Assembly (NCBI GenBank): GCA_903813345.2
Contig: CAIIXF020000004.1
Coordinates: forward strand, 2,747,525 to 2,811,524
Source: Owenia fusiformis
Lineage: Eukaryota; Annelida; Polychaeta; Sabellida; Oweniidae
Length of the DNA: 64,000 nt
Reading direction: 5' to 3'
The translations under genes were made by a program, and so were the position numbers. How positions within the stretch are numbered: the stretch's first letter is position 1; each line of letters opens with the position of its first letter. The notes under the pieces were generated by a model that saw only the letters and a program-made list of their open reading frames with translations, ran no database searches and was not told where the DNA came from. Of this stretch, positions 50,723-62,780 are shown piece by piece.

Positions 50723-51520
50723 TGCTGGTGACATTTGAAAGACTAATTTCTTAATCTAATTTCAACAAAACAAATCAAAACCTAAACAGGTTGACGGTCG
50801 TTGTAGATTATAGACCATGCTAACAAAGTTTAAACATTTTATTTACGGCTTATTTAAAACATGCAAACGGGTGTATTTACTGAAGGAATATGTTAGGAAA
50901 TATATTTAAAGTGTATTCATGCCTGCAATCATCGCTGGTCACACCTGAAAAACAACTTCTTAAAATACAAACATAATTCACTGCACTGCTGTATACGTCT
51001 ACCTGCTCTCAAATCTAATAATGAAACGAAAAAAAATAATGCATGCCAAACTTTTATCTATTGTAATATTATCTATGGTTATTTCAAAGTTTTACTCTTG
51101 CATCAAGCAACTGTGCCATTTCCCCAACAGTCCTGTCTTTAAGGACTAACACTTTACTTGAGGCAAGATGCATAAACTTGAACTCCCTGGGCTATAACTC
51201 AATTGTCACTGCTTGTGTGTCATACTCATTGGCACCTGCAAAACAGAATAATATAATAAGAATAACATCATGATGATATCAGATATCATATTTCATTTGG
51301 AGCCTTAAATATTAAACAAGGCATAAACATGAAAAATGTCACCACCCGCCATTTGTTACAGACGCTGAACGCCGACCCCAGACGCTAAACACCGTACATA
51401 AAAAAGTTGGAGACTTTAACAATATGTGACCACTTTTGGTGGTGACATAAAAAGGGGAAGTCCCGTCTTAATAAAACTCCTGATTTCCAGTTTTTTGTAA
51501 ACATACACCATTGCATGTTG
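50722..51520 (-). repeat. Inner inverted arm, right copy
   Basis: This is the diverged inverted partner of 44320-44872. About 200 bp at roughly 51220-51440 have no counterpart in the left copy. They include CAGACGCTGAACGCC and CAGACGCTAAACACC, a local short repeat. They are either an insertion here or a deletion on the left. Confidence 0.7.
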
Positions 51521-51952
51521 ATGGTTCGCATGACCTGCAGGTCACGATGACAAATGAATGTTACGTTGTCAATAGAATGTAGGCTAACTAACTTTCACGT
51601 AAGGTAGATTCCCCGGGTAGATTCGCGAGATTCGTGATTATTCCCCCGGGATTAGGCTATTCCAAAGCAAACACCAAAGATACCAAATCGAACTCCCAAT
51701 GAATTATTGATCGTATCTATCCTAGGGCCTATCATTTCAATGTAATTTAAAGGCTTACAGGGGTGCTTCAAAATCATCCCTGCGGCCCAAGAGTAATTCA
51801 TTGCATTGTGACATTCATGAGCTGCTATGAAAGCAGTGAAGGACCGATCTTGAAGGATGCTTCAAAATCGGGTTCAAATTGTAATATTGAGGCCTACTAA
51901 TCTTTCATAACACGTGACGCATTCTATATTAGCATTAAGAAATGAGAAATGG

Positions 51953-52330
51953 GCGTAGGAGCGGAGTAAGAGACCCAGGATAAGAAGAACCATTGGGCAA
52001 GATGGCCCACCAAGTTTGTTTATCATCAAATATACATCGCCTGATATTATCTCCTGACAGGGACAGCATCGATCTCAATGGCCATTGCACTTTGTTTCAT
52101 TTAGGCGGCACCTTCTCCAAGAAGAAACTCTTTTAACGGCACCACTTCTGTAAGTCTGTGGTAAAAAACCTCCCGTCCGAAGAAGTTATCTTACAGAACG
52201 GCCCCTTTTGACCCTCGGGGGCCCTTCTTGCCCTGCCATGGCCACACAAAACCATTTCCAGTAGTGACATTTGCGAGTTAATACCAATAAGAATAAAACG
52301 GACCGAATAAAACCAATGTCCTTTTTTCAA
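51953..52330 (-). pseudogene. GC-richer coding-like fragment inside the element
   Basis: This block is clearly richer in G+C than the rest of the element. The minus strand carries a frame from 52330 to 52133. Its most protein-like part starts at an internal Met near 52270 and includes CGHGRARRAPEGQ and FCKITSSDGRFFTTDLQKWC, with three cysteines. The downstream text to 51953 stays GC-rich but is broken by stops in all frames I tried. No family is recognised. It could be a captured host exon, a relic of a transposon protein, or an insertion, since ATGGGCGTAGGAG at its left edge resembles the hAT-like termini nearby. Confidence 0.3.
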
Positions 52331-52557
52331 TAAACATGGCTACATGTATATTTAAAGTTTATATACCCATTCGGGGAAGACAATATAAATAAAACAATGT
52401 ATTTTAAATTAGCACACAGAACAACTTTTAAATAATTACACATTTTTATTAAATTTTTCGAATTCATTTGGTACGCCTGTGCGCATTTGGCGTAATATAT
52501 GCGATACGCCAATGTGAGTGTTAGAATAGAAACATACACATCAATTCCAATTTTCGT

Positions 52558-53096
52558 TTGATTCCTGTATGATTCCTGAAGGCTGGATTCATTTGTAAAC
52601 TATATTGCATATGAATCCTGCTTGAATCCTGGCTACAGGATTCATTTGCAAACTACCTTCTATATGAATCCTGTACGAATCCTGAAGGCTGGATTCATTT
52701 GTAAACTATATTGCATATGAATCCTGTATGATTCCTGAAGGCAGGATTCATTTGCAAACTACCTTCTATATGAATCCTGTACGAATCCCGAAGGCTGGAT
52801 TCATTTGTAAACTATATTGCATATGAATCCTGTATGATTCCTGAAGGCAGGATTCATTTGCAAACTACCTTCTATATGAATCCTGTACGAATCCTGAAGG
52901 CTGGATTCATTTGTAAACTATATTGCATATGAATCCTGTATGATTCCTGAAGGCAGGATTCATTTGTAAACTATTTAAACAGCGAATCCTGTATGAATCC
53001 TGGAGGCAGGATTCATACAGGATTCATATGTGCATATGAATCCTGTATGAATCCTGACTCCAGGATTCAGTGGTTTGATTCACATTTTTTGCTGTG
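52558..53096 (-). repeat. Right terminal inverted repeat with subterminal GGATTC array
   Basis: The reverse complement of this segment is near-identical to 42519-43034 for at least the outer 300 bp. It has the same alternating subunits of about 53 bp (roughly 106 bp per pair). Identity this high implies recent insertion or homogenisation of the ends. Confidence 0.9.
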
Positions 53097-53099
53097 AAT

Positions 53100-56000
53100 G
53101 TTTTATATGTTCAAATTTTCCACAATAAGTATACTCTTAGTCAACATGTATATCATTTTCAGATATACCCCAACAACCATACAAGTGCTTTTCCAACATT
53201 CCACTTTTTAAAACATATCCCACCCACGAGAAGTAGCCCCTACATTTCCATTGTACATGTATATAAAATGGCATGATGTAAGAAAATAAAACAGAAGAAA
53301 AGAAGTTAACAAAAAAAAGAGTCTCCTGTTATCATCTGTTATCATCTGTCCCAACCAGTTTTTGACAAGAAATATAACAACTGTAGATTATTTTCTCTTT
53401 TAACAGTTAGGGAGATATACATTTAGATTAAAAAAACAAGTCTGTCATGATAATTTATTTACAATGCCCTCTCTGATGCCTTGATCTGCGTGAGAAATGC
53501 CAGTTAGAAGGCAGTTATGGAAGCTTATCCCTTATAACGTTCCGTAGAGGAATATTCACATACGGATATATTTTAAGCATGAATATGAGTAATATAGAGT
53601 GAAATACACAAGGAATAAAGATTGTAAGCTTCTAGTCATCACTTTAGATTTTAAGGAAATGCGAAGAAATCAGTAATTTTATTTAGCAATTTAATAGAAA
53701 TGTTGTTGTATGATAACAGAGGTTTAAATTTTTGCCCGAGATAACCTTTCTTTTATATAAATAATATATTTTCCAAAAAATTATATTCAAAATGATAACA
53801 TATATTAGGTGACATCCACACCAATCATATAAATAACGTGACCTATTTAAAAATGTGAAAATATTTTGCTAATGAGTGAATTTGAATGAGAAATTGCAAA
53901 AAGTATATTAATGTGAATGCATCGCTTGTAAGAGAAGACTTTATCCATCTTTATATTATAAGCTGACACATATCAACCTATAGACATCATATTTACAGAT
54001 AATGCTTTGTTAATCCTTGGATAATCCGGGATTAGCGTCCAACCATAACACAACATATTTGTGGGATGTTTTGTATTCATAGCGATGGTTTAAATGGTGT
54101 CGTTTATTTAATTTAGTTCTTAAAGCTATTTCTTCATTTTTATGTTCCAACGCGATTATAAAATTATGCTATTCAGAGCGATGCATTGGCATAGTATTTC
54201 ACCTGTTACAACAAACACGTAAATTATTATACATATATAAAGTTTCAAAATGTTTTTCGTTTGCTACATAGTTTTTCTCACTATATATTCTTTAATTTGA
54301 ATTTGAACTAGGGCATTGTAGTGAATAGTGTATTGTTGGTAGTACATGTACAGGTGCTTATCTAAATATGATCTATTCTAGTTCGATACAAAAGATATCA
54401 AATTGCAATATATTCTATTCTTAGTCTTCAAAAGTATCCCAGTGTCCTCAACAATGCGTGTATATACGGATTGTCCTTCGGAATTGTGCGCAATTTTCAG
54501 CCACTCCATCTGAGTTAGGATGATAGGCACACCACTTATTCCTCATGTAAACTACCTAACTTTCAAAAATACTACTCTCAAACTTTAATTTTACAATGTG
54601 GACGCTTTCATATTACATAAACCAGCATAAACATTTAGAATAATGTCATTTGATTATTCAGTTTATCCCAGGCAAGAAATGCAATTTTATAATACATATT
54701 ATTCACGAGCGTAATTTCAAGTTTCAAACATTGCAGGGTCCAACGTTCAGGTTCATTCAGCGTCTCATTTTCAAATTTTCTTTCCCCTTAAAGCTCATTA
54801 GATTCACTCACAAAATACCAACACTACGCCACTGGCCTTGTATAATAGTGTTGTAACGTTCCTTATACACGAACTTACAATAAATGTGAAACGATACATG
54901 TTTACGAATATATGGATAATTCAAATCAATCATCTGTAAATCATATTTTGGCCTACGGATTCCATTCACTACCTAATGTGAACGATTTATAGGACACAGA
55001 ATAAGCATAAATCGTAAGATATTCATAATATAAAAAATTAGATTGATTGAAATAATTTCATACATGTTAAGATAATCTATTATGACGGTCATGTCGTGTT
55101 TTGATAATATGTCTTTTTACGGAATTGTAATTAGGTATAGACCAGGCGCTCTTGCATATATGCATAAACACAATGGTCGATTTAACACAGGTATCAGCTG
55201 GCTGTGGATAGCCCTTAAATTTACTGAAAATATCACATTTTTCATGATGAAAACATGAAACACTCATCCGTTTGTGTCCATCTTTGACCGCTGATATAAA
55301 AAGTGCTGTCAAATATAATGTTTTCAATTGCCAATACCTTGTACTTTTGATGTATCGACGGATTTATCAAAAAATTATAAGAAGGGAGAAAATCACAACT
55401 CTACCTCCCGCAAAAAAGATTCTTGGGTGTCATGTTTAAAAGTGCAAAATATTGTGAAGAGGAATGGAAATAGCAAGTAATGAAACTAACATTCATTTGA
55501 GTGACATTCTTAAATGTAAACAAAGGCAGAAAAGCAGACAGTCACTTTAAATTGAGAGAGATATTGCTTTATATTGACACAACCAGAGACATTTTTAATC
55601 ATTTTATATTTTCTACCTGTATAATTATCTCATTTCAATCAACACAAACTGACACTGAGATTAATACACAGCGCATTTATGGTAATTACAACTCGGAAGA
55701 AAATTAACACAGAATCATGAATGCTCATCAGAACCATTTATACAGTGAACATTTTTGGGAACCACTGATTAAAGAAACAATGGTCTACACAAATGAGTTA
55801 ATATCCAAGTCGATGTAGAAATGCAAAAAAAACAGTTGTGCTCCATAAGATCTAGAGAGACTAGCGCGAGCAATAAAAAGTCACGACCGGAGTTTATTTG
55901 TGGTCGTAATATGTGAGTGATATGGTCGGAAAACAAACAATGGCATCTGGAAATTTCTGACAGGAGTTAAAAGTATTGTTTTCAAATTAAGATTTTTCAT

Positions 56001-59000
56001 TAGCTGATGTTTTTGATATATCTTTGATAGATATTTGTTCTTGTTTCAAGAAAATTATGTTTTTTGTAGAACAACTTTTACTAACCGATCCCATATGAAA
56101 GTTGTATACCCGGCAAAGACATAGTATCATCTCAAAACTGTATAAGCTAAGCTTGCAAAACTTCTTGACCAACAATTCAAAAAGAGAACTAAATGAAAGG
56201 CATTGCTGATATATAATATAGTTGATACGTGTATTGCTTACTTCGAGAGTTTTCCCAGCGGTACTACTGCACGGAATGACGCTACCCGATCCTGTGCTCC
56301 CATTGGCTCGCTGTAAAACTCCACAACATCAATATCCAGTTCTAGCAGCTAGAAAAACACCGACAATGTGGAATTCCTTCAAAATAATCCACATTCACAT
56401 TTTGGAATTTCAAAAATGAAAAATTGTTGGCTGTAGAAGTAACACAGCCTAGCTCCGCTGAAAACTAGAAGCACAATGAAAAACCTCGATCGAAAACGAC
56501 GAGAAAATCAACTCTTTTCTTTAGGAAATAATACAGTCGATTCAAAGTGAACTTAATCAAAACCTAATTCTTTATTCGAATTTCCTTTCATGTCAGCTAG
56601 GAAGAATGAAAGCACTGGATTTGCCTATTGATACTGTATAGATATTCCATGTAAATGTGCCTATTATTCTTTAGACAATTGTAAATGAGAGATTCTTTGT
56701 ATGAAGGCTGCTGCAACAAAAGCATTGAAACGTTTGCCCGTGAGGCAAAATTCTGCAAATTTCAAATTTTATTTTTGGGGTAGGCGCAGTCAAAGGCGTT
56801 GCAGTTCAATATTTGTTACAATATTATACAAAGTACTTGATATGACGGATAATGTGTGTATGCTTTTTTGGAGAGTTTCATGCAGTCCATTATTAGTTGT
56901 TTGGTTAAGAGAAACAAAAAAACAAATTGTTGGCCCTTTTCAAAAACGACCATCAGGCAGAAATAGTGAGATAAAATGTGGTGGACATAATTAAAAACTC
57001 TTAATTGTATAAAATGCCAGGACTAAGACACATCAACCAACTGACTGAAATAAACATCACCAGACTGACATATTAATCACAAGTTACCCGAATGTGGTTT
57101 CATGCAGAATAAGTGGACATCTCCCAGAGATCTCCGTTAGTATTTACACACGTCACGCCTCAACATCCAATCAATTTAGAATATATGGTCACGTGATATA
57201 ATATATGACCTAAGGGAAACTCCCTTCTCTGGTATACTCCAAGGCATATCTAAGTATAAAATAACTAGTTTGTTTGTATTAGATTATTCGGTCTCTTAAC
57301 GTGTGTGGATGCAAGGTGATCATGTTTTGATAAATTAAATGGAAACAATGGCGAGACTAGAGAAGCTTTAGATTTGTCATTAAATGATATAGAAAAAGAC
57401 TTAGTCATTTATGGAAAAAAGAAACGTGGTTAATGATTTAATTTTGATGTACAGTGTGGTATGATCAACACTCCCGAGAGTTGGGCATGTTATTTCCATA
57501 GTATGTTTTGCATGTGGGTGTTTCAGTTCATCCCATACTTCTTTGTTTTAAGAGTGAACATCATAACTCCCTCCCAGCCTTAAACAAAATCCATGCTATC
57601 ACAATCAGACTTTGTGAACCACAATTCTTAGAATATGTGAGTATTGGCGTAAAAGGGAAATATTAAAACAGTAAGAAAATGGAAAAGGTCAAGAGTAAAT
57701 AGTACCAATCCACAACCCAAGCCATTATGAAATATACACGGAAAAGTGTCCAACACATCTCCCATCATAAAAGCACCGTTTTTGTTAACAATATACCTAT
57801 TATTGATAATATTACAATCTTGAAATACTTTCCTGAAGTAGGGAGCCTGACCATGGAATCTAGAATGCAAGTTCGGTTTCGATAGACAACTTCAATCCCT
57901 CATTCCAAGAATGGAGGAAATGTGGGAATAACCCACGTGAATACCGATATCTAATGTCACCTACGGTACGTAGCAGTAGCGTGGTGCGGTAAATTGAAAG
58001 GATATAATATTTTGAGGTCCTGTCCATGAGTTTTGAGAAAACGATCGTGAGCGTTACAAAAATCTTGATGACTAAGAAATCCAGAACTTCTTATTTCTGT
58101 GAAATTAAAATTTATGTAAATTTTTATATTGAAAAAAATGTTATATCCAAAAGTATTCTGTAAATACTGGTCTTTAAACGTAACTCCAAGTGCCAACGGT
58201 AAAAAAGAGAACACAGAATTTCATTTAGTTAATTATAAAACGAAAATTTAAGAATACAAACTCAACAATCACATCTAACGTATCTAGATCTAACGTAAAA
58301 GAAATAATACCCCCCCCCCCTCCTCCCTCTACACTCTAAATAACCATATACCACAAGTCCGTTTGTATTTCACTCATGCTAAATTCATTACAATGTATGT
58401 TGAGCAAGATAGACGGCTCTAATTTCCCTTAACAAGAAAGCATCTGGGCTATTTTACAGTGCATAGCACTTGGTTTAAATATGGGTGTATCTAAAAGGTT
58501 TCTAATTTAAAATGGCCTACCGCATACAATCAATTGTGCAAACTTCATTTGGTAAAAAACAAGTTAAAAAAGTCTGGTGTAATAAGTTAATACCATTCTC
58601 ATTAGACTGATGCTAGTAGCACCTAATTAATCCCGTCACATTTTATATTTTTCAATTAGCGTTCACACTTTTAAGTAGTTGGGTTTTGTCCCCATACACA
58701 ATCAGCCCCGTACTCCATTGTCCGCTCGAAATCTAATATGAAGTCAATGAAAAGATTTCTGTATTAAGAAAATGAATTTATTTGTATTTTCTACACTTTA
58801 ACGCATTAGGGTTATTAGGCGTGAGGTTTAAAATGATGCGAGTAATTACGGTAGATACATTCAAATACAAAAGGGTTGTATTGAAGGGGAAAAGATCATA
58901 TCCTCAATTAGGAGAACCATTGGTAGTCTCCTTTGAGGACATTGATAGATATGAGCGAGCAAATACAAGGATATTTAAATTTAAGTTTTATTGAGGGTTT

Positions 59001-59340
59001 GAATTTAATGGCACTTAACATACACATATGGCATTCCATGCTTTGTATACTATCTTTTTCAGAAGGGATTTCAAAAGTAGCGTGCACAATTTCCCCTTTT
59101 ACAAGTGGTACAGACCTGTTAGGAAATAGAGATATATACAGTCGCATTTCATCATCCAAAAGTCAGTTAATTGTGTAGAACTACAAGTACTTGTTTAATA
59201 AAATTGCAACATGGTTTATAATAGGCGAGTGGGAGATCCAGCAAAAATGCCTTATTTGTTGACCTTAATTAAGATAGCTTGCAACCGCATGAATCATACC
59301 TGACTTTCATAATATGAATGTGTAGATTTCAAAAATGACA
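53100..59340. other. AT-rich gene-poor region
   Basis: No gene or structured repeat is supported. The 97-codon plus frame at 56701-56994 has no recognisable domain. A poly-C run lies at 58311-58320. Frames on both strands overlap at 58782-59178 without coding evidence. Confidence 0.45.
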
Positions 59341-59351
59341 ATAATAAAAAT

Positions 59352-60650
59352 TGGAAAATGGCCGATCACTATGGAAACGGGACGCAAAGGCCACGCCCAC
59401 TTTTTAATTTCTTACTTGGTGGTAAATACATTTTAGACTGTAACTTTCTCGATTTTTAACAAATCTTCACATTATTGGTATCTGCTGAAGCGCAATAATG
59501 AGTTTTTTCACCTCAAGCATAAATTATGTTAATTCACTCATTTGCATATCCATTATGACGTCATAACCCTTCTTTTGGCCTCAATTTTCCATGTAATTAC
59601 AACAAAGTAACAGTGTTTTATTAGTTACACCTCTTAAAAATGGATAAAAGTAGGTTAATGTGGTGCCAATACAAGCAAGGGTATATCAGGTTTTCGGATA
59701 TACTGATATTTAAGGCTGCATGTTGGATGGAATATCATAAAATCACGTTTCCATGGTTACTGTGAACTTTTCAGCAATTTAGGTAATAAATATTTTTTGG
59801 ACTGTAACTTTCTTTGTTTTTAAGCAATCTTAGCATTATTGGTATCAAAAGAAGCGTAATAATAAGTTCTTTCACCTCAAGCATAAATTATGTTAATTAG
59901 CTCATTTGCATATCCATTATGATGTCATAACCCTTCTTTTGGCCTCAATTTTCCGTATAGTTACAATAAAATAACAGTGTTTTACAAAAAAGTAACAGTG
60001 TTTTATTAGTTACACTTCTTAAAAATGGATAAAAGTAGGTTAATGTGGTGCCAATACAAGCAAGAGTATATCAGGTTTTCGGATATACTGATATTTAAGG
60101 CTGCATGTTGGATGGAATATCATAAAATCACGTTTCCATGGTTACTGTGAACTTTTCAGCAATTTAGGTAATAAATATTTTTTGGACTGTAACTTTCTTT
60201 GTTTTTAAGCAATCTTAGCATTATTGGTATCAAAAGAAGCGTAATAATAAGTTCTTTCACCTCAAGCATAAATTATGTTAATTAGCTCATTTGCATATCC
60301 ATTATGATGTCATAACCCTTCTTTTGGCCTCAATTTTCCGTATAGTTACAATAAAATAACAGTGTTTTACAAAAAAGTAACAGTGTTTTATTAGTTACAC
60401 TTCTTATTCCTATTTTGACTAACCTTCTTCGTTTTTAACCATCTTAACATTAATGGACTCTGGTATCTCATAAAGACACTTTTAAAACTAATGCCAATAC
60501 AAAAAAGCATACCAGCCATTCAGATAGTCTGATGTTGGTTAAAATATTATGAAAGGCTAATTTCTATGGTTACCATTACTTTTCAATAAAATACGGTAAT
60601 TGAAAAATGGCTCATTGCTATTGCAACGGGACGTGCAGTGCCACACCCAT
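59352..60650 (+). repeat. Complex repeat with a recent 385-bp tandem duplication
   Basis: GACTGTAACTTTCT recurs at about 59436, 59800 and 60185. The last two copies sit in 385-bp units that are almost identical, while the first is diverged. A more decayed copy follows from about 60415. The outer segments at 59352-59400 and 60596-60650 are also related (AAAATGG, CTAT, ACGGGACG, GCCACGCCCA / GCCACACCCA). Shared internal text includes TCATTTGCATATCCATTATG and a CATGGTTACTGTGAAC segment. This is a dispersed-type non-coding repeat of unknown class. Confidence 0.85.
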
Positions 60651-60769
60651 GGGTTGATAAAGCCTTAATATGGAGTTAATGTTTTTGCTTGAACTTTCTT
60701 ATTTTCGAACCATTTATTATGATATTGATATCAAAATGAAGGTCTCAGCAAGGTAGACCACGATAACTT

Positions 60770-62780
60770 GAGACAACTGAGATTCAGTATAAACGATGCT
60801 GCCATGATAGCAGAGTTAGATCTCCTGTGCCTGCTTTTGAGCTCTCAAAGCCCTTCATTTTATAACTCATCTGGTTCAGGAAAACACATCAGCACAGCGT
60901 CATAGTGGATCACAGGTATACAAGCTCTGATGAAATATGTTCTCAGAATTCCTTCTCTGTTAATGCTGTTAATGTCAGCAATCGTCATCTGCGTCAAGGT
61001 TATTCTCCCATCTAATACCATCTTCATGAACAGGAGCCATAAGCAGCAACAGGAGAACAATCATCTTGAACAAGGACATTTCTCACAAGTTTCAACTATC
61101 CTCCTCACTGTTTGTGCCTTGCAGGAGTTGGTAATCATGCTTCTATCCAGATTAAGAAATTGTACAGGATGAATTGCTGAATTACTGGATATAGTACTCT
61201 TACTCTCGGGGAGATTTTCTCTCTTCTGAGGCTTTGGGCAAACATAAGACATGTGCCGTTAGGCTGATCAATCAAAACATACCACCAAGGGACAGCTCTA
61301 CAAAATATGTACCTTCTCACCACAACTCCTACTTTTAATGCCACAATGTGTCCTGACAACACCCTGATCGAAGTGCCTTAGATTAATACCTCGTAATATT
61401 TTCTAGTAACTTAGACCTTGAAGAAGTCAATACATCTGGTCGAAGTCTGGATTCACCCAATCTGGATTCATCTCTTTTGGAAATACTTTGGTTTCTCCAC
61501 TAAGAGGCGTCTTGGCTCTCTCATTTTAGCCCACTGGTAGTGTGTCATCCACTTAAACACCAGTAGCATCTCACTTTTCTCTCCAGACAAGACTGCTCTT
61601 CTTGACACCTTTCATTTGGAGGGGTTTCAAGCTGTTCCAATCTCAACTAGGGAACAAATTTCACAATTCCACCATTTCTCCCGGAATCCTCTTCATCTAA
61701 GATTTCTGACTAAGCCCCAATTTACTTGACATCTCAGTCATCCTCTTTGGACAACAGAACCCATCACTGCCACCAATGTCTCGCTTTGCCCTTTCCCGAG
61801 TATCCTGAATGCTCATTAAAGAAAAGATCAGGAGCGATCAATACTGAATCTTAAAGGTCTTTCTATGAGTGCCGGCCTTGTTTGGTAGTACCTAAATTAA
61901 AGATGCTTCACACGAAACAATTGTATACACATTTTTAATCTATTCCAACATAGATAATACAAAAAACGCAATGTCCATATACAATGTCACTATGATTGTT
62001 TATCTTTGGGGGTCGGCACATCTCTGTGGGAAATATCTTCTCTGCTTTTGGAATGGGTTCAGCTCTAGTAGACTATAGGAGTCACTTTGTCTATATAGGA
62101 AGTATTGTATCTGGTCTTGGGCAGTGTCTGGGCTCTAGGAGTAAACTCTGCTCCAAGAGTCTCTCGTAACTTCTCTGAGTATTACCAAATCACTCTCTCT
62201 CAGAGTAATCTCACTTGGGAGGAATTAGAACTCCAGGAGTACCATGATTCTGAAAGTGTAATCTCAGCTCCAGGAGTCGTCTCGTCCCTGCGGGAAATCA
62301 CGTTTCTGCTCTTGGACTGGGTCCAGGCTCTGGGAGTATCTTCTGCTCCAGGAGTTGTATCGCTACCAGAGCGATCCCTAATCTACCTCTGCTCAAAAGA
62401 GAGCTACATCTTTATGAGCAAACTCGTCTCTCGGAGTCGAGGCTCTAGAAGCAACCTCTGCTCTGGAAGTCACTTCGAAACAGGAGTAACCTAAGCCTCT
62501 GCTCTTTGGTGTGGTCCAGTTCATCGATCAACAATATGAGATTAGAGTGAGTTATAATCACTCAGAAGAAATCAGTAACACCTGGGAGAAATTTTCCCTC
62601 AAAGTGGCCATCACCTCCGGCGAAATGAAAGAGGACTCAACCTCGATCCACTTCCTAACGAGGTCTTGTCTCTTCAAGATCTTGTGTTACTCTGATTCAC
62701 ATGATCAGTTTCTCACACCCAAGTTCAGACTCCCATTATTGATGAGAATTTATTCAGCCAGAACTTTGCTAAGTTGATGA
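60770..62780 (-). pseudogene. Compositionally distinct block, possible decayed coding element
   Basis: Base composition shifts to a markedly higher G+C content with strong purine/pyrimidine strand asymmetry. Frames of 60-129 codons occur on both strands, but none exceeds 130 codons. Minus-strand translations in changing frames give protein-like stretches, for example CYWC-x4-H near 61555-61580, broken by stops. Between 62100 and 62480 a CTCCAGGAGT motif recurs with loose spacing, giving internal peptide repeats (ALGVSSAPGVVS) on the plus strand. A relic of a retroelement is possible, but no reverse transcriptase or integrase motif is visible. Confidence 0.25.

Larger units (their letters stand above)
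42519..53096. mobile_element. 10.6-kb CACTA/CMC-like transposon, apparently non-autonomous
   Basis: The unit starts CACAGCAAAAAATGTG and ends with its exact reverse complement. Both ends are abutted by AAT (42516-42518 and 53097-53099), a possible 3-bp target duplication. The two ends are near-identical inverted repeats of about 500 bp. CACxG termini, 3-bp target duplications and dense subterminal repeats are known traits of the CACTA/EnSpm/Chapaev (CMC) group. The interior holds a second inverted pair, palindromes and small repeats but no transposase-like frame. The class assignment is inference. That the two ends form an inverted pair is seen directly. Confidence 0.75.

Noticed and set aside
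61135-61600. Possible DIRS/gag-type retroelement remnant with a zinc-knuckle-like CYWC-x4-H
   Set aside because: The final cysteine of the knuckle is missing, stops interrupt it and no reverse transcriptase, RNase H or recombinase motif could be traced. I kept it only as an unclassified decayed block.
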